A stretch of 64,000 bases of DNA from Luscinia megarhynchos (GCA_034336665.1 CM067566.1:28178330-28242329), one strand, 5' to 3'; shown: positions 25,408 through 39,246, numbered from the stretch's first letter. Notes: a model not told the origin generated them from the sequence alone. Translations and numbers: made by a program.

Positions 25408-27032
25408 CCAGAGTAGCTGTTACAATAGTACCTCAAATTCAAAGAAGTATTTACATTTGCTTTCAATGAGCATCATTTGTTAAAGATGCCTTATTTCATC
25501 TATTTTTTAACCTAGGTACAAACAAAGCAAAATTTCCCCTAGTGGGAAAAAACACAGAGGAAACAAGTTTGGAAAGATTTTCTTCAAATCAGGTTGAATA
25601 AGTCTTTGTTTAATCACTTCTCAAAATTATGAGCTATTCAATGAGTGTGATTGTTATTACAAACATCTATGCTTCCTTCATTTCTAAAAGGATTCAAAGC
25701 TCCCAACCAGCTAATCTCTTAGGTTATGTGGGAGATCACAGGGCATGGGAAGAAAAGGACTGGGGGAGAGAATACTTAATTGGAAATATTCAGAATATTT
25801 CAATTTCAAAACTTCAGAGCTTCAGCTTGATGTGAATCCAATTATTCCTCAGTATCAAACAACTTTTTAGTAACTAATTAAGGGGAAGATACTATTGTGT
25901 ACCACATTCAGAGAAATATTTCTCCTCATCTTCCTTATAAGAAAACTGCATAATGACAGGAATTATTATAAGGAAAATAAAATAAGAACAAAGAAATAAA
26001 GAGTAAAGAAAAATAAATTTTTAAGTTAAAATATAAGTCAGCTTTGAATGAAAGAAAATTAAATGGCTTTGGATGAAATTATAAAATTTAAATTTCAAAA
26101 TTCAGTGTAAATTATCTTTTTGAATGAGGGAGACAGTAGAAGGAGTGTAAGGAAAGAGGAGCAGACAACCAGCTCAATAATTAACTGCATTTCCTATTAG
26201 GCATTCGAACACATGCAGATTTCTTGGAGAAGATCAATAGCTGACATGGATTGAGCATTAGTACTAGATACAATATATGGATTTTCAGCATTTCTTTGCT
26301 CAGCTGTGGTGTTTTGTGTTTTCTGAATCTGAACGTTTAATGTCAAAGCACTGTTAAAAATACATACATCAATCATCTGAAAGAAGCACAGTGCTGTTAG
26401 CCTCACCTATCATTGCTAAGATGACTGTGAGCTTTATTAGAGTCTCCTTTACTCCTCTTTCTACACCTAAAAAAACCAGAAGTCTTAGAATGCATTTAAT
26501 TATGACATAAGTTAATTATGGCAATTAACATGAGGATACACTTGACTGTGAAGACCTGTAGCCTCCAGTCTGACAGAAACTAGTATCAGTTCCATTCACC
26601 CACTAAAAATGACATCCTTGGGAAAAATAGAACAGGCTAGATCATCATAAAAATCCCACTTCTGTTTCAATCACTGGTGGTATATTTCCATACATCCATT
26701 CCAGATGCACATGTGTGGAGACATAGATATCTATGTACATACATATTAATGCATACAGACATTCATATTTACATATTCTGAGCAAGGATAACTTGTCCTT
26801 TGTAGAAGGTTGTAAGTTTTTGCATTCTCTAAGTTTAAGTCTTGTAATATTTTTATGATGACATTCAAGAACGGCCCATGTTAGGAATCAATAACAAAAA
26901 TATTTTTTGCACTCACTCAGAGTCAATGCAAGCTCACTAGCATGCTCCAGTTAGCTGGCCCCTTATCTCCAAAAGGGACAATGAAACTGGGCAAATGTTG
27001 TTTGGCAGATGTAATGAAACATTTTTAACACA
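25408..27032. other. Unique AT-rich non-coding DNA
   Basis: No gene or interspersed repeat recognised. 25940-26140 is extremely A/T-rich with AATAAA/AAATAA words. Confidence 0.5.
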
Positions 27033-27142
27033 TTTTGGTTTGGGTTTTGGTGGGGTTTTCTTTGTTGTTTTTTGTTTGTTTGTTTTGTTTGTTTGTTTTT
27101 TTGGTGGGGAATATTTGTTGTTGCTGGTTAGGGTTTTTTTTC
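27033..27142 (-). repeat. T/G-rich low-complexity tract with (GTTT)n core
   Basis: About 110 bases almost entirely of T and G, with several GTTT units in the middle (about 27067-27101) and GGGG blocks on both sides. The open frame across it (26995-27213) is a low-complexity translation, not a gene. Confidence 0.8.
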
Positions 27143-28652
27143 CAATTATGATAACTCCTGTAGAAAGCGCTGGCCTCGTTTCATTTGCTGTTTATTTTCA
27201 AATGAAAAGTTAGATGATTGATAAATAACCCATTGTAAGTCAAAGTGCATATGAGATCTCTATTTTCCTACCTGGTCCTAGAAGAAAAATTTAGTAATGT
27301 TTCCAATATCATAGTAATAGAGCCATTATCACAATTTTTTAAAATAAACCCTGCAGTTTTGAAAGTCTTTCCAAGTACTTTTCAGAGGGCTACTCATACA
27401 GTTTTCTTCTTAGTAACACAGTCACTCAAGTGCTTCTGTGAAATGTCAGTCCACAACTTTAGTACATGTTTATATCACCAAATAAGGTATTTCCAAATGG
27501 GAAGTGTTGCCTGTCAGTTGGACAAGCTGTTTTGTTAGCTTGAGTCCCAGGAGCCTAAGACAATGAACCATCCATTTTAATGACAACCCATGAAATTCTA
27601 GCACATACAATTATAGGATTCTTTCTAACCAGCCCCTAGGACACCAAAGCAACCATTAGTAATTTGCCAGATTTCAAACTATTACTGTAGAACTGTAGCA
27701 TGTAACAGGTATAAGCACAAAGTCAGGCCACTGCTGGGATGAAATTCTGCCTTTCAGGTTCCAAGAACATTTTGCATCACAGATCTGCTGCTGGATGCCA
27801 GGTGGATGTTTTGACCTGAATGCACTGCCATACATAGAGGCCTTTGGTTAAAACAAAAATTACCCTGCACCACACATTTTGTGCTTCATATGCACGACTC
27901 TTGTTGGTTCATTGCACAAAGAACTCAATTGGCTCAATACCAGCTTTATTTGACATACTAAGTCACATTTCACTTGAGGGATAAGATGATTTTTTCTGAG
28001 AAGAAAAACCAGCAAAATCACTGGCCAGACTGCATCACAGTAGTTTATAGCCTAGAATATATCTAGAGTAAACAAACCCACTGGAACAAAAGTGAGCTGG
28101 CTTCATTATAACCTTCATGTATATATCATTGCACAAATCAGGTCTGGAGTAGACACCACTGCAACAGCAGTAATCCCTTCTACATGCTATGTGTAGCACT
28201 ATGTGAAACTGGAGGCAGATTTAAGGTTATACTGACAGCTAGAACTAAGATTTCCCTCACTGTAGATGGTCTAAGACACCCACATTAATTTAAAATACTT
28301 GGTTTATGCAGAGTACATGTGTTGTGTAGTGTGCATACACATAAAAGCAAATGGGAGTTTATACTTTGAGAGAAAATATCTATGAGATAATTTTTTGCTC
28401 ACTCTTTCTTTGATGATTCTTATATGAAGATATTTCATGATTAAATAATCTGCATCTTTTGTTCAAAATGTTGATTTGCCTATGATTCCAAAAAAACAGC
28501 GTGGTAGCATTTTCCAAGTACCTTCTTAAAATTCTTCTGACAAATTTCTTCCCTGAAGTGTATGATTTATCTGATCAAGTGGGCAGTGAAACTAGTAGCT
28601 GTAGGATAAAGGACATTAGTCCCATTAGCAAAAAGATCCCACTATAATAACT
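27143..28652. other. Unique AT-rich non-coding DNA
   Basis: Nothing recognised. The 97-codon open frame at 27245-27538 has no motif and no supporting context. Confidence 0.5.
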
Positions 28653-28672
28653 GGGGGAGGGGGAAGGGGGGG
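28653..28672 (+). other. G-quadruplex candidate
   Basis: Three G runs, G5-A-G5-AA-G7, over 20 bases. If the G7 run supplies two triplets, the four G-tract requirement is met with loops of one or two bases. It is isolated in AT-rich DNA with no gene recognised nearby. In-vivo folding is inferred only. Confidence 0.6.
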
Positions 28673-31600
28673 AAGATATAGCTCTAAGCTGCCCTCATCC
28701 ATAAAATAAGGAAGTAGAATAGGTGTACTCTTTTCCATTAAAATGTAAACTAACACCACATAGTAATTACACTGGAGGCTTGCAATGAGATAGCTGAGTT
28801 TTAAATAAAATGTGAAGATTACGAATAAATTTTACAGTAGTATAATAGAACAACAACTGAATAGCTACAGTTCAACTATACAAACCACCCACTGGCCTCC
28901 AAGGAGGACAAAATTAACTATAGCAACTATAGCCTGTGAAAAGGGAGCCTTGATTATCCAAGGACACACTGGCCATCTGATTTTGGATGCTGGCAATATG
29001 TAGTGCAATTATTTGGATAATTATAATATTGGTTGCTCCCATATGTTTCATTAAACAAACCTGTGGCTGGTCAGCAAGCTGTAAGCAGACCTGTCAGAGC
29101 TGAAATGGAGATACCTGAACATTTAAAAGGGGTGACAAAGCTTAATGAAAAAGAATTAATGGCAACATATAAGGCCAAATACCAGCTAAATCACAAGGGC
29201 CTCTGATAGCTTAGTCTCCAGAAGACACAAGGTGATGTCAAACCAATGTAGGCAATTCAGCAAAGTAGCATCTTTTGAAATACAGCAGTGGACAAAATGT
29301 TTTTTTAAAATAAAATAGTATAACATTTATGAAATACAACAAGTTTCCTTCTTATGAAGCCTTCCTTAAGAAGGAAAAACTCAAGGACATTTAGAATTAT
29401 GTGTGTTGTCTCAAACTGAGTTAATTAATTAAATATCTCAGGTAATAGAGTGTTTAAGCAAAATTCTCAGCAGAATGGGCTGTTCATGTTATCTTCACTC
29501 AGCTGTATTTAGTGTTGGTGGCAATTACTGATTTCATTGAGCAGAGAAGATGTTACTTCAGTGAAAGTATCTCTCACTGTTTCTTTTTCTTTGTAGAGGT
29601 ACCATTTACATATTTTAGTAAACAGGTTTTAAGTAGACATTTTGCATATGGACTAAAAGATTCACCTGTCCCTTCCCTCCTACTCTGGAAATAGTGTGTA
29701 AATTAAAATAGTAGAACCTGTGTGATTTAGTCAGTCTCTAAATTCTGGATTGTCTTGTTTTCCTGCAACAGAGTTGCTGTATCCCCCAAATAATTTTACC
29801 AAGTTTGGGCACAAAGAGATGTTTCTCTGGACTCTCCACTAACAAAATTTTATTCTATAGTTCTCAAATTAAATTGTTTGGAATATTTATGCAGAGAAGC
29901 TATTTTCCTATATTAGCCCAGTTTCTTTGAGACACTATTCCCACAATAAAAACAGCTTATCTGCAATTCTGCTAAGAAAAAAAAATTAAAACCTAGAAGT
30001 GATTAAATACATTATTGAATTAGTGCCTTTATAAAGTATTGATAGCACTGCCAACAAGTGTAATGTATGTGTAGAAGTAATTTCTTGTGGATAATGAAAA
30101 ATGTGCATAATCCTTCAAATATGCTGGGATTCATTTTAGATGAGTACAAATCTTCAGAAATAAAAAGCATAGTCTAATTTTGCTGAATGGATTGTAAATA
30201 AAAATTGAAAGAAATATAGCATTTTTGCATGGTTAAACAGTTTGTTGTGGCAACCTGAAATATTTTGACATTTTTAGGTCATGGTTCTAGAATTGCTTTA
30301 TCATCAGAGGAGGTACAGCTGCAAATTCAGAGGGATCTACCACTGCATCAGCCATTATGGACTCCAGCCATATGCTCATGTGCCAAATTGGTGCTCAAAC
30401 ACTCCCTACTGGCTGGATATGACAGTTTCCACTCCATCCAAATGATCTTTAATTGTCACGTTGCAGCACATTGATCATGCAAAACTTGGTGGAGTGCTCT
30501 AACTTGTCATTGTGTTTGGCATAAAGCACTGTTATTATAGCTTGTTACTATTCAAATATGTTATCAGGTGTCATTTTTATTTTCTTCCAAGAAGCTGATG
30601 AGCCTGGGCACCAGCATGGCCTGCTGCACAGACCATCAGCATCTGCTCCTATCCCAGTGTCCTATAACACAGAGGATTTCCACAAGTTAATAATCTTTGC
30701 AAACCTTTGTTTTCTTTCAGATTTCAGTAAAGAGCAGCTAAGCTGTTTGCCCTTATGTGAAAGTCTAATATCATTGTGACAAAATAAACAAGTATTAATT
30801 TTTATGACTCAAATGCCTGAAAAATTTTCTTCCTGTGCCTAATGGGGGGAATATATCAAGCAAGTATCGAGAAGAGCTGTTGCTCAAGACTCCCTTACCA
30901 TTACAGGCAGGTTTGCCCTGGTGCCCTAGATTTTGTCACTTTTGATTCTGGGTTTACCAATGAAACCACAAAATTTTAGCAGCTTTGCATCATCAAGCCT
31001 TCAGTGTGAAAAGAGCAGTTAAATAGCTCTAATACTCCATGTTACAATTACCAGCATGTTTTAAAACCTCACCCTTATAAAATACATAGATCTTTTTAAA
31101 ATATAACAGTTCATTAATAGCTGTTTGAAAAATGACTAGTCAAAACACTTGTTTTTCAGTTAGGTGGTTGAAACTAGTAACATCATACAACTCATAATAG
31201 TTATATCAAAACATTACAAATTTTAACTGAAATATCATCCCAACCATCCTGCATTCTAATGCATCTCTTGACGACTTCCTTATCCCTACCACTTGTCAAT
31301 AAGCAGTTAACTATTTTATTATTTCAAAAACAAGTGCTCCACAATTCAGAAAGTTGCAATCTTACACCAAGTATGAAAAAAGAACCTTCCTTACAAAGAT
31401 ACTATTTGAATTAGCATTTCAAACTGAGTTTCCAATGTCTCACTATTAATATTTCACATAAGGGTGTCTAAAAAGCATAAAGTCAGAAGGCCAGAAGTCA
31501 AGTACTGCTGTTAGCTGGATCCAGAAAAGTCTCTAAATATAGCACTTAGAATTCACTTAGCACCTCCTGTCATGTCACCAGCCCTTTATGCTGGAAATTA

Positions 31601-32300
31601 CTATTCTATGGAGCAATGTTTGCCAAATAATCACTTATTTTAAAAAGAAAAAAAAAGCTCTTACTATTATTTCACACAAAAATCCTATGTTTTTTCATTT
31701 AAGATCACACATTTAGCTACAATTTACTAAACTCCCTGTAAAGGGTACAGGCTTACATGAACATTAAATTGAAACCCACTTTTTTCTGTCACACATTGCT
31801 GAAGGAATGGCAAGTGCCTGCAGAACTTTAGGATTAGGGCTATTTCATTTGGACCACTAAGGGGCCATTTGTTCTTCCTCCTACTCCTCTTTCTTACACA
31901 TCTCCTCCTCACCCCTTTCTCCTGCTGCTGTTACTCCTCCAGGAGTGCTGGGTCAGACAGAGCTATGGCAGCCCTGTGGGCAAAGAAAGTGAGAGTAAAG
32001 CCCCATCATCTGTGAGAGAAAAGTGGTTCCTTGCCTTAAATATGCTGACTGACACTCTCTGATCCAAGACTTAAAAATAAAAATCAGCTTTTCAGCAACT
32101 GCAGTAATAATAAGTGCTACACAAGAGTGCAGATAGCCCTTATCAAATCAAGATAACAGTGAAACTCCCCTGGTCACAGAGAATTGGAGGGGATGTTCAT
32201 GGGTGAAGACACTCTTGAGCAGTACAATAAAAATAAAATCTGATTTGACAGTTATGTCTGCTTTTCACTGAACTGCTAAAACACTCTAAGATAAAAGACT
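28673..32300. other. Unique AT-rich non-coding DNA
   Basis: No exon or interspersed repeat recognised. A long pyrimidine-rich stretch lies at 31872-31940 and ends in CTCCAG. ORFs at 28812, 30265 and 30558 (63-73 codons) have no recognisable domain. Confidence 0.5.
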
Positions 32301-33750
32301 TTCCCTGAATGACTGTTTGCATCTAAAGCTGCTGAAGTAAAATCTTAAACAAAAAAACTCACCTCACACACACAAACTTCTTACCCAAAAGCAGCAGGAA
32401 GAAAATGCACTCTAACAGGCAGAGTTTAGACTCCACTGACTGCTGTAATTCCCATAAAAGCTTATCTAGCTACCACCTTTTTTTTTCTAAAGACACTCAA
32501 TAAAAGCAGAAGTAAAAAGCATCAGAGAAAACTTGTACTGTTTTGTCAGCACCCAAGCTTAAATAAAAAAGCAGTTTATCATATTAATGAATTTTTTTGG
32601 TTTCCCCCCAACTTCCTAACACACCCTAAGGTCACAGAGAGGAGGCAAAACAAAAATGAGAGCTGCATAATCTTGCAACAGAGAACAAATGCCTCCAATC
32701 AATAGCATTGAGCAGCTGCTCGACCCCCTGTGATTCAAAAGAAATCATTCCAGCAGACAAGAACTTCAAGTTAGAGATGTTACTCACCTCTTTGTGGGTT
32801 TTGCTGATTAAGCCAGGTCACGCCTTTCTCTAAATACAGACATTTACATAAGGAGGCCAACAGAGAACTATGTGTTTTCTTTGTGTTGTTCAAGGATTTT
32901 TGATATACTGACTTTTCCCCTAAAAATTAAGACTAAATCTAGAAGTAACTAAATCTTAACTGCAAAATTATTCAGAGTGACACAGAAAAGTCATCCTCAG
33001 AGAAAGAGTGTAACTAAAACAAGTGAGAAAACACAAACCCTCTCCACTATTATTAAAAATTGGCATTTTCTCCGCTATCAAGTGCTGACACCATTATGGA
33101 AAAATCAAAAGCAAAAACTGATAACTCTGAAGCTTTATAGGGAATTTTGGCTTACTTGAAGACCCCCAGCTGACAGCTTACCAAACAAGCCTGTGCACAG
33201 TAGATGCTGTAACAGAAGCTGGTGCATTTTAATATTAACAGCAAATGATCTAATATTCCCCCCCATATGCTAAAGCTTTACCTTCAGGCAGATTCAAACA
33301 CTGCTAAAACACCAGAAGTTACAAACACTTAGCCTTTCACAGCTCTCAGTAGAAGTCTAAAGCTCATATCTTACCCAGCTGTTTAATCCTCAGAAGACTG
33401 AAGGCAGCTGCAAGGTAGAGTCAGACACTCTGAAGATCACTAGAGAGAAAGAGGTAACTATCACTGCTCCTGCTTTGGGCAGGAGTCTAAAGCCAACATG
33501 TTTCTTGCAACAGAGATGTAAAGAGATTTTCGGGTATTTGCAGCCTCACTTGTACTGGAGAGTCCTGCATCAACAAGCATAAATCATCTGCACAATCACT
33601 AAAACTCCAGTATTTCAGCTCAATCACATAGGCAGCAATTCTAAGAAAGACTCAGCTGCTGCATCTGCATAGCTCAATTATACACGAGTTGAACAGACAG
33701 CAGGCTTCACAGTGGCTGAGTGCCACAGAGCTGCTTGGGGGAAGGGGGAA
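32301..33750 (-). other. GC-richer patch with strong minus-strand donor sites
   Basis: By eye this 1.4 kb is less AT-rich than its surroundings. On the minus strand it carries two sequences matching the 5' splice-site consensus: AG/GTGAGT ending an exon at 32363, and GAG/GTGAGTA ending an exon at 32788. No long open frame accompanies them, so the most that can be proposed is a non-coding transcript or a 5' UTR exon. I see no TATA box or CpG island that would fix a start. Chance occurrence is possible. Confidence 0.25.
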
Positions 33751-34380
33751 CATACCATGTAATACTGAGAAAAAAAAATATTTCAAGTACAAGGAAGTCT
33801 AGGATTGTGTTGGTAAATAACACTCAGATTTCAGGGACATAGCTATAAAATTGATTCAGGTTGGGAAAGAGGACAGGTTACTTATATCACTTAAGGTATT
33901 TAGACCCCATACACAAATTAAGAGTACTTTAAATTGCTTACCAGAAGCTTGTATTTCATAGTTTGTGAAACTGTTGAACTACTTGTCATTTAAAAAAAAA
34001 AAACAAAACCACAAAAACTCATTAAAACTTTAGCTGTTTTTAACACAGTAACTTGATTTCAACTACTAAACTAGCTCCTCGTTTTGCTCTCTAACACTCT
34101 CCAAGAGCCTCTCTCCCCTAAACAGCTTTTAAATAACACACCAACTCACCATTTCACCTTCATTTGCAACTGGTGAAATTAATCATTAGAGTCAAGGAGG
34201 TTAATTACAATCAGATGCTGAAATTTTATCTTTGGGCTTGTCATCACAAGAACGTAAGAGTGAAGTCATATTTGTAAAAGAAAAATTCGATCTGATCGGT
34301 ATCTCACCTAATGTTTCCTCTACTCATATGTAACTAAAGAATGGAAAGCTTGAAAATAAAAAATCTTGGGAAAAAAATGG
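33751..34380. other. Unique AT-rich DNA
   Basis: Nothing recognised except an A12 run followed by A/C-rich sequence (33991-34019). Confidence 0.5.
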
Positions 34381-34810
34381 TCCTGCTGGATAACAAGTTG
34401 TCCCTGAGTCAGCAACATGCCCCTCTTGCAATATGAGGCTCAAGTTGACAGAGCTTGGAGTGCTCAGCCTGGAGAAGGCTCAGGGGGATCTCATCATGTA
34501 TATAAAAACTCTGATGGGGAAAGGTAAAAAAATATAAAACTGGACTCTTTTCAGCATTCTCCAGTGATAGGACAAGAGGCAACAGGCACAAATTAAAATG
34601 CAGAAAATTAATTTTAAATATAATAAAATATTTTTCTTTTGAAGGAGGTCAAATGTCAGCACAGGTCACCCAGGGAACTTGAGGATATTCAAACCCTAAC
34701 TAGGCATGGGTCCTAACCTACTTTAACTGACCCTTGCTTTGAGCAGGGGAAGTTAATTAGATGATGTTATGAGGTCCTAGCCAATCTCCCATGTTTGTGA
34801 TAACTCTGTA
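34381..34810 (+). mobile_element. CR1 LINE 3' fragment, decayed
   Basis: Plus-strand CR1 relic. Landmarks in order are GGATAACAAGTTGTCCCTGA near 34389, CTCAGCCTGGAGAAGGCTCA near 34464, GGATCTCATCATGTATATAA, GATAGGACAAGAGGCAACAG near 34566, GGTCACCCAGGGAACTTGAG followed by GATATTCAAACCC, and the tail TTAGATGATGTTATGAGGTC. Compared with a normal CR1, the sequence between the first and second landmarks is shortened, suggesting an internal deletion. The middle (34597-34645) has drifted to A/T. Open frames here are accidental. Confidence 0.85.
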
Positions 34811-37800
34811 ATGTGGTTTGGTAACTTTGAAAAAACTCCTTCTGCAAAAAACATAATAAATGTGAAATATTCCAAATATAACAGATCTTTATAGCTGCCA
34901 GGAAAAAATATGTTACTGCACAGAGAGAACTGCTCTTTGAAGTATTTTTGTACCTTTTAAGATAGAGAAGTCAAACAAGCATAATTTTAAAGGAAATGAC
35001 AGAAGAATGTCTATTTTCAATCATGTAAGGGAATATTAAATTAGTAGTCATATAATGAAACAAAGCTGTTTAACTAATCTTCTTTCAGTGTTGCAAACCA
35101 AGTTTACTCTTCCATAAAATTCAACTCTGCAAGGATTGTTCAATGTGAAAATTCATTTAAACTTGCAAAGCAAATATTCCTAAATATTTCTTTGAAAGGT
35201 TCTCTCAAGGAATTTTCTGTGCTTGGGTTCCAATCTCTCCTGTATTCTATATTCTGTATAACCCAATTGTATTAATTACAGCTGTATGTTTAACCAGAGA
35301 AAAAGGAAGGACTTTAAGAAACAATCATGTTCAATATGACAACTAGATTGCAAGATTGTGAGATGTGGTTGAAGTTATTCTGGTTTTCACTTCATGGTAT
35401 CCATTAAAAGTGGGACCATCTTGGGAAGTTGTGTCTTCTCAGAAATGTAGAAATAATGCACCCTGTACTACTATTGCTGTTCAATATTGTTGTTTGGAAA
35501 AATAGTTTACTTCAGGAGAACAATTCATAGTGCTCAAGACTCTAAGATACAATCTAGTTAAGTTTTCTTATTGAAGATACATTCTGAATATTTGAAAATA
35601 GACTGTAAAATAAGAAGAGGGTGAAGCTACCTATTCATAGACTTGTCAAGCTTTCATGTGTTTCAGCAGCAGAGAATAAATGACTTATTCCTGTCTCTAT
35701 TGAGGCTACTGGCAAATTTCCCATTACCTTCAATGAAGGCAGGGACTGCCACTGTGGGTCTCTGAGGATGGGTTATTCATAACAATAAAGCAATGTGGAT
35801 CACTGTGCAAAAAGACCAAAGGAGTTGCATCAAGAACACACAGCAAGACACACTGTTGTTCATTTCTCTCTGAAACCCTGTGTTGTTCAATGTCCCTTTT
35901 CCCTGGAAGCTAGTCTTCTTCAAAGTCTGACTGCCAGAATGATACCTCACAGGCACACAGCCCAAGATTCAAACATTTTGAGGAGATGTCTAATGTCTTT
36001 CTTCTTTCCCTTTTGAAAATAAATTAGCCAGATCCAAATCAATAGTATTTGCTTATGGCCTCTAATGAAATTCATGGTGCACAATAACCCTGTTGCCATG
36101 ATGTACATGTTGTACATTACCTTCCTACAGCCATCCTCCCAAAAACATTGCTGTGCATGGTGAGAAAGCAGAGAGTGGCTCAACTAATTGCAGTCCTAGT
36201 TTTACAGTTACTGAGGCAGTGCAGTTTGCTCTTTTGGAGAGCTGAGAAGCCTGTGTTCCACCAACATTTCTGATGTTTGCTTCTGTCCAGGAAGATAAAA
36301 TGCTTCCTTCTAGTGCTGTTAGTCCAACAGCTTCACAAAATCTAGGAACCTGACACAATGCCAGCATCATAAACTGCTATAAGGCATTTACAACAGAAGC
36401 AGACACGTGTGCTCTAGAGTTTTTTATTGCTATCCACATCAATTGTTTATGTTGAAATGTCAATGAAAGCCTGTGTATGCTAGCTTCTAAAAGTACCCTG
36501 GTAAATACTTACATCCACTGTTTAAAGAAGGGCATAAACTCAAAATGCATTAACTGGCAACACTTCTGTTTGCTTGTTTGATTTGAGAAAATGACATAGA
36601 ATTTCAAGTAGTATCTCCTTGAAGATAATTTGAGGTTATTCTAAAATTTAAATCACAAAGGGAGAAAATAAATTCAGACTGCTATTTGTTTGCTTTTTTT
36701 TTTTCTTTTATGTAGAGTTCAAATATGCAGGGTCAATAAAAAAAATTAAAAATTACATGTCAGGTTCTTTCCTGTGTTGTATATCACATCAGCACCAAAA
36801 TTTGTTCAGGCACTTCTTGGAAATGTTATTTTATGAAGGCTTACTCCTGAAATTTTCTAAAAGGTGTTTCTTGGGGAGGAAAAAAGGATGACCAAAATCA
36901 AGAGAGAGCCCTAGAAGCGATCCATGATGGTGTGGCAGGGTCAAGCACAGGGTTGTACCTGCACAAGGCAGACACAACCCAAGAGCACTTTTGGTCAGGG
37001 CAGGTTCTCCAGCTGATTCCCATCATCAGTGTGAAAGAGGGTGATTTCTTCATCACTCATCCTGACCAAGAAACACTTCACCTTTTCTTCAGGGCAGCTG
37101 TTCTACAGATGTGCACCACACAACCGTGCTAGTAAAAATAAAGGTAGCTGCTGTGCAAAAGCTATTTTGGAGCTTAAATAGGAATATTTAGGCCTATCAT
37201 TACTTAGAAAGTATCTTTGCTGAGGAAATGCTTAGTAGCAATTCAGATACTACCACAGCAGAAATAGAGAGTTTCATTTGTTTCTCTATGGCATTCAGTA
37301 ATTAGCTTTTAAATCTTTCAAGGCTAAAATTTTCTTATTGCAATGCAATTACTATAGTTGGTATGATATCCTCATTATAATAGAATTTCTTTTAAAATAT
37401 CATCTAAAGCACAAATTGTCTCACCACTTAAAGGTCAGTTACTTTCAAATTTGCCTATTCCATATTAAAAAAGAATAATTTGAGGCCTGTTGCAATTCCA
37501 GTTTTTAAAGTACCTTAAGGTTGTAGGAAACTTATTTAATGAACAATTGGTTATTTGCTTTGTGTAGATGAACTGAACAACACTGAATAACACTTTTACT
37601 GAACAACAGTAAGAGAAAATTTAATAGAAAATAGTTGATTTATGTTTACTGCAGTTTATATTTGGCATGTTTGTAAGCATAGTCTATACCTGAAGAAGAC
37701 AGGACTGAACCAGAATATTAAGAAGCATATTTATATGATTAACATGCATTAGCATTAAATAGATATAGCAACTATATCTGTTAGTGGAAAAACTGAACTG

Positions 37801-37981
37801 TGAAGTCTTGTTTTTCTTTCCAGCTACCTTATTTTGTTTTTTTTTTCAAGTCCTGAAGATAGAAAATTCAAGATAAATTTCAAGATAACCTTCTTCACAA
37901 AGAAGTTCATATATCTTTTAAAATTTTTTAAATTGCTATGAAAATACATCATGGTATGATTTTCTGAATCTTAGTTTCTTT
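34811..37981. other. Unique AT-rich non-coding DNA
   Basis: No exon or interspersed repeat recognised. The frame at 36932-37132 (66 codons) lies in a slightly GC-richer patch but shows no family resemblance. Confidence 0.5.
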
Positions 37982-37994
37982 CCCCCCCCCCCCC
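37982..37994 (+). repeat. C13 homopolymer
   Basis: Thirteen consecutive C after a pyrimidine stretch. It is a rare mononucleotide run that could be unstable or affected by sequencing error. Confidence 0.9.
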
Positions 37995-39210
37995 ATACTT
38001 CATTCTAACTTTTATCTACCTTTGTTTTGCCCATGACAGAACGAAGCTCATGCAGGCAAGTCTCAGAAGATTAAAAGGCAGAAGATTTTCTCCAAGCTTT
38101 CAGAACTCTTTTTTTACTATTGTTATTCGATTCCTTGTAACTTATGAAATTTAGTTTCATTCTGAACAACTTATCAGCATACTGAAATGTAAAAGAATAT
38201 CTGTTAAATTAAAAGGCCAAATATCCATTTATTTACTATCTGATAAAGAATTAGAAATGTAATTAATTTCACAGAGATATGCAGGAGTGCATTATACTCC
38301 CTTAATAGCTTGAGGGGCCTTTAGAAAAGATTTTAAACAACTGGTGACTGAAAGAACCAAGAATGTGGTCATTGTATACTGAAAAGAAAGCTTGGGGAAA
38401 AAAAAAACATTAAGTAGGCCCAAAAATATTTTTAAAAGGTGAATCACTTGGTTTCTTTTTTTCCTTTAAAACTGCCTGTATGAGAAGTAGACTTTCCAAC
38501 CAAAGGAAATTTCCAGAATATCTAGAAGCCAAAATATTTTGTTCCCAGAGTTCTGGAGGAGTATGAAACCAAGCAACTTACTGAAACAAACACAAATTTG
38601 ATAAATATATTGTGTTAATAAATAATCTTTTTGCAAAAAAAAAAAATATTGCCAGTGTTCTGCAAATATAATTTTACTTGTTAGTTCCATTGAACATAAG
38701 AATTTGTATCACTAGTTGTCTGCTGTGCAGTGTTATTTGAAGCTGTAAGGACAAGCATATTGCACTCCTTCCAAAAAATTTAAATTAATGTAGACCTAAT
38801 GCCTTTATTAACTTGGCAACTCATCCTGAATTATTTTTGATTACCTTTAATCTGTGAGCAATAACTAGCACATAGACCAGTTTCAAAAACTGGCAAAGTG
38901 AGAATTGCATTACATTTATCTTAATGTTTTCTCTTAGAAGTGTTGCAAAAACAATTTGCAAGAAACGGAACCATTACTGAAAACTGCATTTCATTATTCT
39001 TCTTCCCTCAGCCTGGTTCTTTGCTTTGAGGACAACCTTTGAAATTAATTGAATAAATGCATATGCTCAAAAATTATTAATAAAATTTCACATTATTTCT
39101 CCAAAGCCACAAGGATTGGTGGAAATGCTAATATGCCATAATATATGTCATTGCTATATTTGATTCTCCATAGAAATCAATTACCTGATGTGAGAGGTTG
39201 TCACATTATT
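37995..39210. other. Unique AT-rich non-coding DNA
   Basis: Nothing recognised. Confidence 0.5.
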
Positions 39211-39246
39211 TTGTTGTTGTTATTATTGTTGTTGTTGTTGTTTTTG
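39211..39246 (+). repeat. (GTT)n imperfect microsatellite
   Basis: Three GTT, two ATT, then five GTT units. The ATT interruptions indicate age. Confidence 0.88.

Noticed and set aside
27127..27133. GTTAGGG telomere-like heptamer
   Set aside because: A single copy within a T/G tract, not an array.
36932..37132. 66-codon plus frame in a GC-richer patch
   Set aside because: Initiator context, domains and homologous neighbours are all lacking; judged accidental.
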